A DNA stretch of 64,000 nt from Rehaibacterium terrae (GCF_014202935.1 NZ_JACHHX010000006.1:62001-126000); one strand, 5' to 3'; counted from the stretch's first letter, positions 21,076 to 30,524 are shown. Notes: a model not told the origin generated them from the sequence alone. Program-made: numbers and translations.

Positions 21076-22380
21076 TCAGGCCGCCTGGCCGGGGCGCATC
21101 ACTTCGTCGAAGCTCAGCGTCCGCTCGGTGGCGTCGGCGTGCGAAGCGATCCAGTCGATCACCTGTTCCTCCATCACCCGCGCCTGCAGGTTCTGCATCA
21201 GCTGGGCATCCTGACGGTACAGATCGACGACCTGCTGCGGATCCTCGTAGGTCGACGCGATCAGCTGCAGGGTCTCGTTCAGGCGCTTGGGATCCAGACG
21301 CAGGCCGTGCTGGCGGGCGATCTCGCCGACCAGCAGACCGGCGGCGACACGCTTGCGCGCGGCCGGCAGGAAGACCTCATGCGAAATGGTCACGCCCTGC
21401 TGACCCTGCTGGCGCGCCTGCTGCTCGGCCTGGCGGGCCATGCCGCGGGCCTCGTTCTCGATCAGCCTCGGCGGGAACTCGATGCCCTCGTAGGCAGCCA
21501 CCAGCTTCTCGACGACCTCGCCGCGCAGGCGGGCCATCAGCGCCCCCCTGAGCTCGCGCTCCAGGTTGGCGCGAACTTCGGCACGGAACCTGTCCAGGTC
21601 GCCGCCACTGACGCCGAAGCTCTCGATGAACGCCGCATCGACCTCCGGTACCCGCGCCTCGGACACGCGTACGGCCTTGATCCGGACCTGCGCGGTCTTG
21701 CCGGCCAGGGCCTCGACGCGCCAATCGGCCGGGAAAGCGACCTCGACGGTCTTCTCATCGCCAGCCGACATGCCGATCAGCGCCGCCTCCAGCTCGGCGA
21801 TCATCACGCCCGAGCCGACCACGGTGGCACCGCGCTCGGCGCCTTCCGCAGGCACGCGCTGACCGTCGGCCTCGGCCCAGGTCTCGACCATGACCAGGTC
21901 GCCACTCTGAGCGGCGCGCTCGACCGGCTCCCAGGTGCGGCGCTGCTGGCGCAGGGTCTCGATCATGCGGTCGACGTCGGCGTCCTCGACGCTGGCGACC
22001 ACGCGCTCGATCTTGAGCTTGGCGACATCGATCTGCCCGAAGTCCGGCACCACCTCGAAGGTGGCCACGTAACGGAACTCGCCAGCTTCGGCGTTGCCGG
22101 CCTGGATGTCGGGAGCGGCGGCTGGGCGCAGGTTCTCGCGGCTCACCGCCTCGTTGAAGGTCTCGCGGATCAGCTCGCCCAGCGCCTCGGAGCGGACCTG
22201 CTCGCCGTAGCGCTGCTCGATCACCTTCGGCGGAACCTTGCCCGGGCGGAACCCCTTGATGCGCGCGGTGCGCGCGATCTCGCGCAGACGGGACTTGACT
22301 TCGCCCTCGAGGCGCTCGGCCGGCAGGCTCACCGTCAGGCGGCGCTCGAGGTTACCGACGTTCTCAATCGAAACTTGCAT
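21076..22380 (-). CDS. tig: Trigger factor (ribosome-bound chaperone / prolyl isomerase)
   Basis: 434 residues. The N-terminal ribosome-binding domain ([20 protein letters not shown], with the signature [17 protein letters not shown]) is followed by an FKBP-like domain ([15 protein letters not shown]) and a long helical C-terminal chaperone domain. ATG 22380 is chosen over GTG 22386. It is the first gene of the tig-clpP-clpX-lon chaperone/protease run and is preceded by five tRNA genes in the same direction. Confidence 0.97.
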   Translation of the reverse strand: MQVSIENVGNLERRLTVSLPAERLEGEVKSRLREIARTARIKGFRPGKVPPKVIEQRYGEQVRSEALGELIRETFNEAVSRENLRPAAAPDIQAGNAEAGEFRYVATFEVVPDFGQIDVAKLKIERVVASVEDADVDRMIETLRQQRRTWEPVERAAQSGDLVMVETWAEADGQRVPAEGAERGATVVGSGVMIAELEAALIGMSAGDEKTVEVAFPADWRVEALAGKTAQVRIKAVRVSEARVPEVDAAFIESFGVSGGDLDRFRAEVRANLERELRGALMARLRGEVVEKLVAAYEGIEFPPRLIENEARGMARQAEQQARQQGQQGVTISHEVFLPAARKRVAAGLLVGEIARQHGLRLDPKRLNETLQLIASTYEDPQQVVDLYRQDAQLMQNLQARVMEEQVIDWIASHADATERTLSFDEVMRPGQAA

Positions 22381-22431
22381 GATCACTCCTGCCTACCCGC
22401 ACCCCGACCGCTCGGCATGGCGCGGACATGA

Positions 22432-22475
22432 AAAAACCCGTGGAGCCCATTGTCGCCCCGCGCCCACCACGCCGG
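22432..22475 (-). terminator. Possible terminator of the five-tRNA cluster
   Basis: On the minus strand, just after tRNA-Leu, CGTGG and CCACG can pair across a GC-rich loop and are followed by GGG and TTTTTT. The stem is short and interrupted, so some read-through into tig is likely. Confidence 0.4.
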
Positions 22476-22476
22476 G

Positions 22477-22561
22477 TGGTGCGAAAGGAGAGACTCGAAC
22501 TCTCACGGGTTGCCCCACTGGAACCTAAATCCAGCGCGTCTACCAGTTCCGCCACTTTCGC
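22477..22561 (-). tRNA. tRNA-Leu(TAG)
   Basis: 85 nt class II tRNA with encoded CCA. Acceptor GCGAAAG/CTTTCGC, discriminator A, anticodon stem CTGGA/TCCAG with loop TTTAGGT (TAG), long variable arm. Last of a five-tRNA run read Pro-Arg-His-Lys-Leu. Confidence 0.98.
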
Positions 22562-22602
22562 CTTGCCGCGGGAAGTTCAAAACAGGTGCGGCTGGAAGGA
22601 TT

Positions 22603-22678
22603 TGGTGGGCCGTCTAGGATTCGAACCTAGGACCTACTGATTAAGAGTCAGCTGCTCTACCAACTGAGCTAACGGCCC
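22603..22678 (-). tRNA. tRNA-Lys(CTT)
   Basis: 76 nt with encoded CCA. Acceptor GGGCCGT/ACGGCCC, discriminator A, anticodon loop CTCTTAA (CTT), T loop TTCGAAT. Confidence 0.98.
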
Positions 22679-22733
22679 AAAACCTTTCCTGCCTCACGGC
22701 AGCGGACGCGCACATTATGCAGCATCCGGGAAC

Positions 22734-22809
22734 TGGGGTGGAAGACGGGGATCGAACCCGCGACACCTGGAGCCACAATCCAGTGCTCTACCACTGAGCT
22801 ACATCCACC
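22734..22809 (-). tRNA. tRNA-His(GTG)
   Basis: 76 nt including the extra 5' G(-1) opposite C73 that is the histidine identity element, with encoded CCA. Anticodon loop TTGTGGC contains GTG. The acceptor pairs GTGGATG with CTTCCAC except for a T-T mismatch at pair 6-67. Confidence 0.97.
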
Positions 22810-22826
22810 ATCGAAACTTTCGGAGC

Positions 22827-22903
22827 TGGCGCGCCCGACAGGACTCGAACCTGCAACCGTCGGCTTAGAAGGCCGATGCTCTATCCGGTTGAGCTACAGG
22901 CGC
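22827..22903 (-). tRNA. tRNA-Arg(TCT)
   Basis: 77 nt with encoded CCA. Acceptor GCGCCTG/CGGGCGC (with one G-T pair), discriminator G, anticodon loop CTTCTAA (TCT). It reads AGA/AGG codons, which are rare in a genome of this GC content. Confidence 0.98.
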
Positions 22904-22992
22904 GTCGGTCGAACTATACCGGCCTCCGGCCGCAGCCGACCGCGAGCACCCCGTCCCGAGCCGGCGACCCCACCCGCGGGAAGCGCGCAGTC

Positions 22993-23069
22993 TGGTCGGG
23001 GTAGAGGGATTCGAACCCCCGACGTCCAGCTCCCAAAGCTGGCGCTCTACCAGGCTGAGCTATACCCCG
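22993..23069 (-). tRNA. tRNA-Pro(TGG)
   Basis: 77 nt with encoded CCA. Acceptor CGGGGTA/TACCCCG, discriminator A, anticodon loop TTTGGGA (TGG). First gene of the five-tRNA run. Confidence 0.98.
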
Positions 23070-23116
23070 AAGGATCGGCTCCCGGCGCTGCCCGAAGGCG
23101 GCTCCAAAGGTCGGAG

Positions 23117-23146
23117 ATGTTACAGCCGCCATCCAGTTGCCGTCAA
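23117..23146 (-). promoter_or_regulatory. Sigma-70 promoter of the tRNA-Pro-Arg-His-Lys-Leu cluster
   Basis: On the minus strand TTGACG and TAACAT are 18 bases apart and end about 48 bases before the tRNA-Pro 5' end. The -35 box matches five of six consensus bases. Confidence 0.6.
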
Positions 23147-23281
23147 CGTACCGCAGCGACATCCGGCACGCCCGCGGAGCCCGCGCCGACCCGCCTCGCG
23201 GCTGCGTCGCCGGGCGCCGGCGTTCAGTCGCCGCATTGGCGCGGTTGCTACACTTCGCGGCCCACCAGCGACTCCGAAACG

Positions 23282-25282
23282 ATGATGGTCTTCAGTCCGC
23301 ACCGCGTCCGCCTCGTCCTCGTCCTGACCGCGATTTGTGCAGGCGCCGCGCTCGCCGGGGACGGCCCCGCCCCCGAGGATCTGGATCCGCGCACGCCCGC
23401 CTGCCAGGACTTCTACCAGCACGCCAACGGCGGCTGGCTGGCACGCACAGCGATTCCCGCCGGACGCGGCAGCTGGAGCCGTTTCGACGAACTCAACCAG
23501 CGCGCGCTGGAGCAGCAGCGCGCACTGCTCGATGCCGCCGCCGCCTCGCCTGCCGACGACACCGAGCGTCTGCTCGGCGACTTCTGGGCCAGCGGCCTGG
23601 ACGAAGCCGCCATCGAGGCCGCCGGTGCGCAGCCGCTGGCGCCGCTTCTGGCCCGCATCGACCGGGCCGGGCGCCCGCGCGACCTGCCGGCGCTGATCGC
23701 CGACCTGCATGCGCGCGGCATCCCGGTGCTGTTCAACTTCGGCGCCGACATCGACCTGCGCGATTTCGGTCGCCGCATCGCCTATGCCACCCAGGCCGGC
23801 CTCGGGCTGCCCGACCGCGACTATTACCTGCGCGACGACGAGGACGCGCGCGCGCTGCTCGGCCGCTACCGCGCCCACATCGAACGGCTGCTGGCGCTGA
23901 CAGGCACGCCGACGGGTGAACTGTCCACCCGCTCGGCGCAGGTGCTGGAGATCGAGATGCGGCTGGCCGCGGCCTCGCTCGGCCTGGTCGAACTGCGCGA
24001 TCCCTACCATGCCTACCGGCCGACGCCATTGCGCGAGCTGGACAGGCGCTATCCCGCACTGCGCCTGGCCGACTTCGCCCGCGCGCAGGGGCTGCGCCAG
24101 CTCGACAGCGTCTCGCTGGCCCACGAGCGCTTCTTCCAGGCCGCCAACACCCTGCTCGCCACGCTGCCGACGGCGCACTGGCAGGCCTATCTGCGCTTCC
24201 ACGTCGCCAACGCCCTGGCCCCGCACCTGTCGCAGCCGTTCCGCGACGCGCACCACGCGCTGTACGGCGAGCTGCTCGCCGGCCAGCCCGAACCGGCGCC
24301 GCGCTGGCGGCAGGTGCTCGCCACGCTCGATGCGGCGGTCGGCGACGCGCTCGGCCGCAAGTACGTCGAGCGGCATCTGCCGGAAGCGGCGCGCGCCGAG
24401 GCCGAAGCGGTCGTGATCGGTGTGCGCGACGCGCTGGCGCGGGCCATCGACACCGTCGACTGGCTCGGCGACGAAGCCAGGACCGCCGCGCGCGAGAAAC
24501 TCGCCACCCTGCGCGTGGAGGTCGGGGCGCCGACCCACGTCCACGACCACGCCGGACTGCGCTTCGACCGTCGCGACTATGCCGCCAACGTGCTCGCCGC
24601 CGCGCAGTGGCGCCATGCGCGCGAACTGGCCGGCATCGGCAGACAGGTGCCGCTGCAGTGGCGGGTGCCGCCGCATACGCCTGACATCGCCTACGATCTG
24701 GCGCTGAACCGCCTGACCGTGACCGCGGCGTTGCTGCAGCCGCCGGTCTTCCATGCCGGCGGCGAGACGGCGCTCAATCACGGTGCGCTCGGCACGCTCG
24801 CCGGCCAACAACTCACCCACGCTTTCGACGCCAAGGGCCGCACCATCGACGGCAGCGGCCGCTTCCGCGACTGGTGGAGCGCGGAGGACGCGCAGCGCTT
24901 CGAGGCGCGGGTCGCGCCGCTGGTGGCGCAGTACGACGGCTACCTCGCGCTCGGCCCGGTACGTGTCAACGGTCGCGTCACCCGCGACGAGAACATCGCC
25001 GATCTCGGCGGCGTCGAGCTGGCCCTCAGCGCCCTGCGCGCAGCCAGTGGCGACACGCTCGATGCCAGGCAGGCACAGCGCTTCTTCCTCGGCTACGCCA
25101 CCCTCTGGCAACGCAAGTACACCGAGGAGGAGCTCCGGCTGCGCCTGGCGACCGGCGTGCACGCACCGGCCAGGTTCCGCGTCAACGGCCCGCTCGCCAA
25201 CCTGCCCGCTTTCGCCGAAGCTTTCGGCTGCAGGGCCGGCCAACCGATGGTCAACCGCGCCGCTGTCGCGCTCTGGCGCTGA
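23282..25282 (+). CDS. M13-family (neprilysin-like) metallopeptidase homologue with lost zinc motif
   Basis: 666 residues with a signal peptide (VRLVLVLTAICAGAALAGD), hence probably periplasmic. The N-terminal DPRTPACQDFYQHANGGWLA and the C-terminal domain (ENIADLGGVELALSALR, ending ALW) are clearly M13. In the catalytic region the zinc motif HExxH is replaced: the segment reads LAGQQLTHAFDAKGR, so the first His and the catalytic Glu are both Gln (codons CAA CAA near 24807-24812). The NAYY substrate motif is also degraded to DIAYD. The fold seems kept and the reading frame is open. It is likely a pseudoenzyme with a binding or chaperone role, or a gene losing function. Confidence 0.85.
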   Translation: MMVFSPHRVRLVLVLTAICAGAALAGDGPAPEDLDPRTPACQDFYQHANGGWLARTAIPAGRGSWSRFDELNQRALEQQRALLDAAAASPADDTERLLGDFWASGLDEAAIEAAGAQPLAPLLARIDRAGRPRDLPALIADLHARGIPVLFNFGADIDLRDFGRRIAYATQAGLGLPDRDYYLRDDEDARALLGRYRAHIERLLALTGTPTGELSTRSAQVLEIEMRLAAASLGLVELRDPYHAYRPTPLRELDRRYPALRLADFARAQGLRQLDSVSLAHERFFQAANTLLATLPTAHWQAYLRFHVANALAPHLSQPFRDAHHALYGELLAGQPEPAPRWRQVLATLDAAVGDALGRKYVERHLPEAARAEAEAVVIGVRDALARAIDTVDWLGDEARTAAREKLATLRVEVGAPTHVHDHAGLRFDRRDYAANVLAAAQWRHARELAGIGRQVPLQWRVPPHTPDIAYDLALNRLTVTAALLQPPVFHAGGETALNHGALGTLAGQQLTHAFDAKGRTIDGSGRFRDWWSAEDAQRFEARVAPLVAQYDGYLALGPVRVNGRVTRDENIADLGGVELALSALRAASGDTLDARQAQRFFLGYATLWQRKYTEEELRLRLATGVHAPARFRVNGPLANLPAFAEAFGCRAGQPMVNRAAVALWR

Positions 25283-25380
25283 ACCGCCTACGACGGCAGG
25301 CGTGCCGCGCACCGGCAACGCCTGCCTATATCGCGCGTCCGCCAGCCACGCCCCTGCCCCGTTCCACACCGCACACGCCC

Positions 25381-28233
25381 ATGGAAAACTTCGTCCCCGG
25401 CCAGCGCTGGCTGAGCACCACCGAACCCGAGCTCGGGCTGGGCACCGTCATGCGCCTGACCGGGCGCAGCGTGCAGATCGTGTTCACCGGTTCGGGCGTG
25501 GTGCGCCAATACGCCTTCGGCAGCGCGCCGCTGATGCGCGCCGCATTCCGTCCCGGTGACCGCATCCGTATCGATGGCGTCGAGACGGTCGTCGAGCGCG
25601 TGGAGGCCGAAGACGGCTTGCTGGTCTATGTCTGCGGTGCCGAACGCTATCCGGAAGGCATGCTCGATGCCCAGCAGCCGGTCTCGCAGGCCGACACCCG
25701 CCTGCTCGCCGGCCGCGTCGACCGCAGCGACCAGTTCGACTTCCGCTACGAACTGCTGCAACGTCGCGCCGCTGCCCGCGCCCATCCCGGCTGGGGCCTG
25801 CTCGGCGCGCGCGTCGACCTGATCCCGCACCAGCTCCGCGTCGCCGAAATCGCCGCCCAGCGCCGCCCGCCACGACTGCTGCTGGCGGACGAAGTCGGCC
25901 TGGGCAAGACCATCGAGGCCTGCCTGATCGTCGCCCAGCAGCTTGCCGCCGGCCGCGCCCGCCGCGTGCTGGTGCTGGTGCCCGAGAGCCTGGTCAACCA
26001 GTGGTTCGTCGAACTGCTGCGCCGCTTCAACCTCGCCTTCGCGATCTACGACGAGGAGCGCTGCGAATCGCTGGAACTGACCGAGCCGCACCGGAATCCG
26101 TTCGAGGACGAGCAGTGCGTGATCGCCAGCACCGACTGGCTGGCGCGCAACGACAAGCGCGCGCGCCAGGCGCTGGCCGCGCAGTGGGACATGCTGCTGG
26201 TCGACGAGGCGCACCACCTGGTCTGGACACCCGACTTCGCCAGCCCCGACTACCGGCTGGTCGAGGCGCTGGCGGCGAAGACGCCCGGCCTGCTGCTGCT
26301 CACCGCCACCCCCGAACAGCTCGGCCTGGGCGGCCATTTCGCCCGTCTGCGCCTGCTCGACCCGGCGCGCTACCACAGCCTCACCGCCTTCGAGGCGGAA
26401 ACGCGCCGCTACCAGCGGCTGTCGCGGGTCGTCGAGGCACTGCAGGCCGGCGCGCCGCTGTCGCTGGCCGAAACCGAGGCGCTCGGCGAGCTGTTCGAAG
26501 GCGAGGCCGACACCCTGCCCGCGCTGCTCGGCGCGATCGCCCAGGGTGACGATGGCGCCCGCGCGCGCCTGATCGACGCCCTGATCGACCGCCACGGCAC
26601 CGGCCGGGTGATGATCCGCAATCGCCGCGCGGCGGTCGGCGGCTTCCCGCGGCGGGTCAAGCACATCACCGTCCTCGACGGCAACACCGCGAGCGACCCG
26701 ACCCTGCACGGCCGCCTGCTGGCCGAGTTCCTGCATGACGTCGGCGAGCAGGAAGCCGAGCCCGAGCACGACTACACCCGCGACCCGCGCATGGACTGGC
26801 TGCTGGCGCTGCTCGACCGCATCGCTCCGGCCAAGGCCCTGCTGCTGTGCCGTTCGCGCGCCAAGGTGCAGGCGCTGGAGGAGGCGCTGCGGCTGCGCAG
26901 CGGCGTGAAGGCCGCGCGCTTCCACGAGGACATGAGCCTGCTGCAACGCGACCGCAATGCCGCCTGGTTCGCCGACCCGGAGGGTGCGCGCCTGCTGATC
27001 GCCAGCGAGATCGGCGCCGAGGGCCGCAACTTCCAGTTCGCCCAGCACCTGATCCTGTGGGATCTGCCGCTCGACCCGGACATGCTCGAACAGCGCATCG
27101 GCCGGCTCGACCGCATCGGCCAGCGCGGCGACGTCAACATCCACGTCCAGGCGGTGGCCGGCAGCCCGCAGGAGACGCTGCTGCGCTGGTACGACGAAGG
27201 GCTGGATGCGTTCTCGCAGATCCTGGCCGACGGTCGCGAACTGCTGCGCTGTTTCGGCGACGACGTGGTGGCGCTGGCCATCGGCGAAGCCTCGCCGCGG
27301 CGCGATGCCGACATCCACGCCCTGCTCGCCCGCAGCCGCGAAGTCCATGCCGAACTGGCGCGGCTGATCGCCGAAGGCCGCGACCGCCTGCTGGAACTCG
27401 GCAGCCAGCGCGGCGCCGGCGAGAGCGAGCTGCTCGCCGCGCTCCTGGCCGACGACCAACGCGCCGCACAGGACGACTTCCCGTTGCGGCTGCTCGAACG
27501 GATCGGCGTGCATCACGAGGAGCTTGGCGGCGGCCTGTGGCTGCTCGATCCCGAGCACATCGCCGTCGACGGCTTCGACGAGTTCAAGAACGGCCCGCGG
27601 CCGGCCACCTTCGACCGCGCCACCGCTCTGGCACGCGACGACGCGCTCTACCTGCGCGACGACCACCCGCTGCTGCTGTCGGTCGGCGAACTGCTGCTGT
27701 CCGGCGAAACCGGCAATGCCGCCTTCCTGATCGACGAGCTGCCGCCGCGCACGGTGATCCTCGAAGCCGTGTTCGTACTCGAATGCGTCGCCCGCCGCGC
27801 ACTCAACGCCGAGCGATTCCTGCCGCCGACACCGCTGCGGGTGGCCATCGACACCCGCCTGCAGCCGCGCAGCGACTTTACGCCCAGCGAACGCGCCCGC
27901 CTGCGTGCCGGCGAGCGCCAGATCGACCTGTCACCGATGCGGAAAGTACTGGCCACGCTGGTGCCGCCGATGCTGGAACGCGCGCGCCAAGAGGCGGAGA
28001 GCCGGGCCGCAGCCCGGATCGCCGACGCGGTCGCGGCGGCGGACTCGCTGCTCGGACGCGAGATCGTGCGCCTGGAAGCACTGGCCCGGATCAACCCGGC
28101 GGTGCGCCAGGAGGAAGTCGCCCGTCTGCGCGAGGAGCGCGAGCGGCTGGTCGAGGTCCTGCCCGGCGCCCGTCCGCGCCTGGACGCCCTGCGCCTGGTC
28201 GCCAGCCCGGACTTCCTGTCGCTGCGGCGGTAG
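25381..28233 (+). CDS. rapA: RNA polymerase-associated protein RapA (Snf2-family ATPase)
   Basis: 950 residues, close to the 968 of E. coli. N-terminal Tudor-like domains (MENFVPGQRWLSTTEPELGLG) precede the Snf2 motor: Walker A LADEVGLGKTIEA, DEAHHLVW box, LLLTATP, and the helicase C-terminal lobe with SEIGAEGRNFQFA and QRIGRLDRIGQ. The long RapA-specific C-terminal region follows. It recycles RNA polymerase stalled after transcription. ATG 25381 is chosen; the upstream in-frame extension reads through the end of the M13-like gene out of frame. Confidence 0.95.
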   Translation: MENFVPGQRWLSTTEPELGLGTVMRLTGRSVQIVFTGSGVVRQYAFGSAPLMRAAFRPGDRIRIDGVETVVERVEAEDGLLVYVCGAERYPEGMLDAQQPVSQADTRLLAGRVDRSDQFDFRYELLQRRAAARAHPGWGLLGARVDLIPHQLRVAEIAAQRRPPRLLLADEVGLGKTIEACLIVAQQLAAGRARRVLVLVPESLVNQWFVELLRRFNLAFAIYDEERCESLELTEPHRNPFEDEQCVIASTDWLARNDKRARQALAAQWDMLLVDEAHHLVWTPDFASPDYRLVEALAAKTPGLLLLTATPEQLGLGGHFARLRLLDPARYHSLTAFEAETRRYQRLSRVVEALQAGAPLSLAETEALGELFEGEADTLPALLGAIAQGDDGARARLIDALIDRHGTGRVMIRNRRAAVGGFPRRVKHITVLDGNTASDPTLHGRLLAEFLHDVGEQEAEPEHDYTRDPRMDWLLALLDRIAPAKALLLCRSRAKVQALEEALRLRSGVKAARFHEDMSLLQRDRNAAWFADPEGARLLIASEIGAEGRNFQFAQHLILWDLPLDPDMLEQRIGRLDRIGQRGDVNIHVQAVAGSPQETLLRWYDEGLDAFSQILADGRELLRCFGDDVVALAIGEASPRRDADIHALLARSREVHAELARLIAEGRDRLLELGSQRGAGESELLAALLADDQRAAQDDFPLRLLERIGVHHEELGGGLWLLDPEHIAVDGFDEFKNGPRPATFDRATALARDDALYLRDDHPLLLSVGELLLSGETGNAAFLIDELPPRTVILEAVFVLECVARRALNAERFLPPTPLRVAIDTRLQPRSDFTPSERARLRAGERQIDLSPMRKVLATLVPPMLERARQEAESRAAARIADAVAAADSLLGREIVRLEALARINPAVRQEEVARLREERERLVEVLPGARPRLDALRLVASPDFLSLRR

Positions 28234-28267
28234 GTCACGGGGAGCGCTTTCGCCGCATCCTGTCGCT

Positions 28268-28933
28268 TCAGTGCGGCCGCCACGGCCCGCCCCGGCCACG
28301 CGGTGGACTGAACGGCCAGCGGCCGCGCCAGTACTGGATCAGCAGGAAGCCGAACAGCATGCCGCCCAGGTGGGCGAAGTGCGCCACGCCCTGCTGGGTG
28401 CCGGTGACCCCGAGGAACAGCGCCAGCGCGCCGAACACGATCACCAGCGTGCGCGCCTGCATCGGGATCGGCGGGAACAACAGCATCACCCGCTGGCGCG
28501 GGAACAGCATGCCGTAGCCGAGCAGCAGGCCGTACACGCCGCCGGAGGCGCCGATGGTGGGATAGGCGCCATAGCCCTGCTGCACCGCCAGCGTGCCGAC
28601 GATCAGCTGGATCACGCCGGCGCCGACCACGCAGGAGAAGAAGAAGATCGCGTACCGGCGCTGCCCCCATGTGTACTCCAGCGGCGCGCCGAACATGAAC
28701 AGCGCCAGCATGTTGAAGAACAGGTGCCCGAAGCCGCCGTGCAGGAAGCCGTAGGTCACCAGCTGCCAGGGCAGGAACAGGTTGCCGACCTGGCCCATGC
28801 CCAAGGGGTAGTCGCCGAGCGGCCACAGCATGAAATGGAGGAAGAACTCGTTGCCCAGCAGCAGCTGCAGCAGGAACACCGCGCCGTTGCTCAGCAGCAG
28901 CGCCTTGGTGACGGGGGGCAGGTTGTCGAACAT
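28268..28933 (-). CDS. Rhomboid-family intramembrane serine protease
   Basis: 221 residues with about six transmembrane helices. The catalytic Ser lies in TIGASGGVYGLLLGYG and the catalytic His in HFAHLGGMLFGFLL. An HGGFGHLFFNMLALFMFG segment holds the conserved HxxxN. ATG 28933 is favoured by the ribosome site AAAGGAG seven bases upstream. It cleaves transmembrane substrates; the target is unknown. The final residues are Pro/Arg-rich and cytoplasmic. Confidence 0.92.
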   Translation of the reverse strand: MFDNLPPVTKALLLSNGAVFLLQLLLGNEFFLHFMLWPLGDYPLGMGQVGNLFLPWQLVTYGFLHGGFGHLFFNMLALFMFGAPLEYTWGQRRYAIFFFSCVVGAGVIQLIVGTLAVQQGYGAYPTIGASGGVYGLLLGYGMLFPRQRVMLLFPPIPMQARTLVIVFGALALFLGVTGTQQGVAHFAHLGGMLFGFLLIQYWRGRWPFSPPRGRGGPWRPH

Positions 28934-28968
28934 GCGGACTCCTTTCGGCTCGCCGCTATCATAGCCGG

Positions 28969-29610
28969 ATGTCCGACCGCGCCCGGCTGCCGCTCCCCGA
29001 AACCGCCATCGACGCGGCCTGCGACGCATTGGCCGCCCAGGGCTGGGCCGCGCTCGAGGACGCCTTCCCGCCGCCCCTGCTGCATCGGCTTCGCGCAGAG
29101 GCCGATGCCCTGGCAAGTACCGGCCGGCTTCGTCCGGCCGGCATCGGCCGCGGCAGAGGACACCAGGCCCGGCACGATCTGCGCGGCGACGCCACCTGCT
29201 GGCTCGACGACCCGGCCTGCGGCGCACCGGCGCGCGATTTCCTCGCCGGGATGGACGCGCTGCTCACCGCGTTGAACCGTCGACTGCTGCTCGGCCTGGC
29301 GTCGCTGGAGGCGCACTACGCGCTCTACCCGCCCGGCGCGCGCTACACCCGGCACCTCGACCGCTTCCGCGACGACGACAGCCGCACCCTGTCGCTGGTG
29401 CTGTACCTCAATCCCGACTGGCGACCCGGTGATGGCGGCGAACTGCGGCTGTTCCTGCCGGAAGGCGAACGCGACCTGCCGCCGCGGTTCGGCCACGCCG
29501 TGCTGTTCCTCTCCGACCGGATCGAGCATGAAGTGCTGGTCACGCGCATCCCGCGCTACAGCATCGCCGGCTGGTTCCGGCGGCGGCCGCTGGATCCGCT
29601 GCGGGCGTGA
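28969..29610 (+). CDS. 2OG-Fe(II) oxygenase (prolyl 4-hydroxylase-like)
   Basis: 213 residues with the Fe(II)/2-oxoglutarate facial triad: HLDRF around the first His and Asp, EHEV for the distal His, then YSIAGWFR providing the 2OG-binding Arg. LYLNPDWRPGDGGELRLFLP lies between, as in SM-20/P4Hc proteins. The target residue or protein is not known. Divergent from the rhomboid gene with only 35 bases between the starts. Confidence 0.88.
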   Translation: MSDRARLPLPETAIDAACDALAAQGWAALEDAFPPPLLHRLRAEADALASTGRLRPAGIGRGRGHQARHDLRGDATCWLDDPACGAPARDFLAGMDALLTALNRRLLLGLASLEAHYALYPPGARYTRHLDRFRDDDSRTLSLVLYLNPDWRPGDGGELRLFLPEGERDLPPRFGHAVLFLSDRIEHEVLVTRIPRYSIAGWFRRRPLDPLRA

Positions 29611-29727
29611 CCGCAGAGGCCGCAGGGGAATCGCAGAGATCGCCAGGGAACGGTTTTTTGCGGGCGCGGCCTCCGCCGCTCCGGCGCGCATCCGTTCTGC
29701 GGCCTCGACGCATCCTCCGCGGCGCCT

Positions 29728-30078
29728 CTACCGCTCTTCGGGCGCCCACAGCAGCGCATCGAGATCCGCCGCCGTGCGCGGCCGCCGCGCGCGGCCGTTC
29801 TCGACGCGCACGCCCTCCGCCCGCAGACGGCGCGACTGTTCGCGGAATCCGGCGCTGTCCGGCGGGAAGGCGATGCGCCCGTCCGCGCGCAGTACGCGAT
29901 GCCAGGGCAGGGTCGGGTCGTCGTTGCCGGCGAGGATGCGTGCGACCAGCCGCGCGCGGCCCGGCAGGCCGGCACGGCGTGCGACCTCGCCGTAGCCGGC
30001 CACCTGGCCGCGGGGAATGGCGCGCACCACGGCGAGAATGGCGGCGGCCGCGCGCCCGGCGGGAGACTTTGCTGGCAT
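29728..30078 (-). CDS. Alkyltransferase-like protein (MGMT DNA-binding domain family)
   Basis: 116 residues. It resembles the C-terminal half of O6-methylguanine-DNA methyltransferase (VVRAIPRGQVAGYGEVARRAGLPGRARLV). The acceptor Cys of PCHR is Trp here (PWHRVLRADG), the hallmark of ATL proteins, which bind O6-alkylguanine and hand it to nucleotide excision repair. ATG 30078 is preferred over an upstream in-frame GTG at 30099. The C-terminal extension after about residue 90 is basic. Confidence 0.9.
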   Translation of the reverse strand: MPAKSPAGRAAAAILAVVRAIPRGQVAGYGEVARRAGLPGRARLVARILAGNDDPTLPWHRVLRADGRIAFPPDSAGFREQSRRLRAEGVRVENGRARRPRTAADLDALLWAPEER

Positions 30079-30116
30079 CGGGCGGTAGCATACCGGCACT
30101 CGCCCGAGACGCTCCC

Positions 30117-30524
30117 ATGCAGAACTTCGAACAGATCCGCACCCACGTCGCCGCCAACTACCGGGTGACCGCCAGCGAGCCCTACCTGGTGTGCGTCGAA
30201 CTCTCGCTCGAGAACGGCACCCGCCACCAGAGCATCTTCCTGGCCGAGCTGGAGAACGAGGACGGCCGCAGCTACCTGCGCGTGAGCACGGCGGTGGCGC
30301 CGATCACCGGCCTGGACACCCGCCGCGCACTGGTCTTCAACTGGGAGAGCCGGGTCGGCTACCTCGCCATCAGCGATCTCGACGGCGTGCCCTATCTGCA
30401 CCTGTGCGAGAACCGCCCCTACGAGGCGCTCACCGCCGCCGAAGTCGACCGCCTGATCCTGGAAATCGGTGGCGTCGGCGACAACATGGAGCGCATGCTG
30501 TCGGCGGGCGGGGATCTGCTGTAG
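30117..30524 (+). CDS. YbjN / type III chaperone-like domain protein, function unknown
   Basis: 135 residues, soluble, starting MQNFEQIRTHVAANYRVT. The alternating strand pattern (LVCVELSLENGTRHQSIFLAEL, YLRVSTAVAPITGLD, VGYLAISDLDGVPYLHLCE) and a C-terminal helix (EVDRLILEIGGVGDNMERML) fit the YbjN/CesT-like chaperone fold. This is a fold-level guess, not firm homology. No secretion genes are nearby. It is divergent from the ATL gene and convergent with pit. Confidence 0.6.
   Translation: MQNFEQIRTHVAANYRVTASEPYLVCVELSLENGTRHQSIFLAELENEDGRSYLRVSTAVAPITGLDTRRALVFNWESRVGYLAISDLDGVPYLHLCENRPYEALTAAEVDRLILEIGGVGDNMERMLSAGGDLL

Noticed and set aside
22889-23281. Upstream extension of the M13-like gene through the tRNA-Pro region
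   Set aside because: It would overlap tRNA-Arg, tRNA-Pro and their promoter; the signal peptide begins at 23282.
25288-27666. Open frame of 792 codons opposite rapA
   Set aside because: Antisense shadow of a gene with complete Snf2 motifs.
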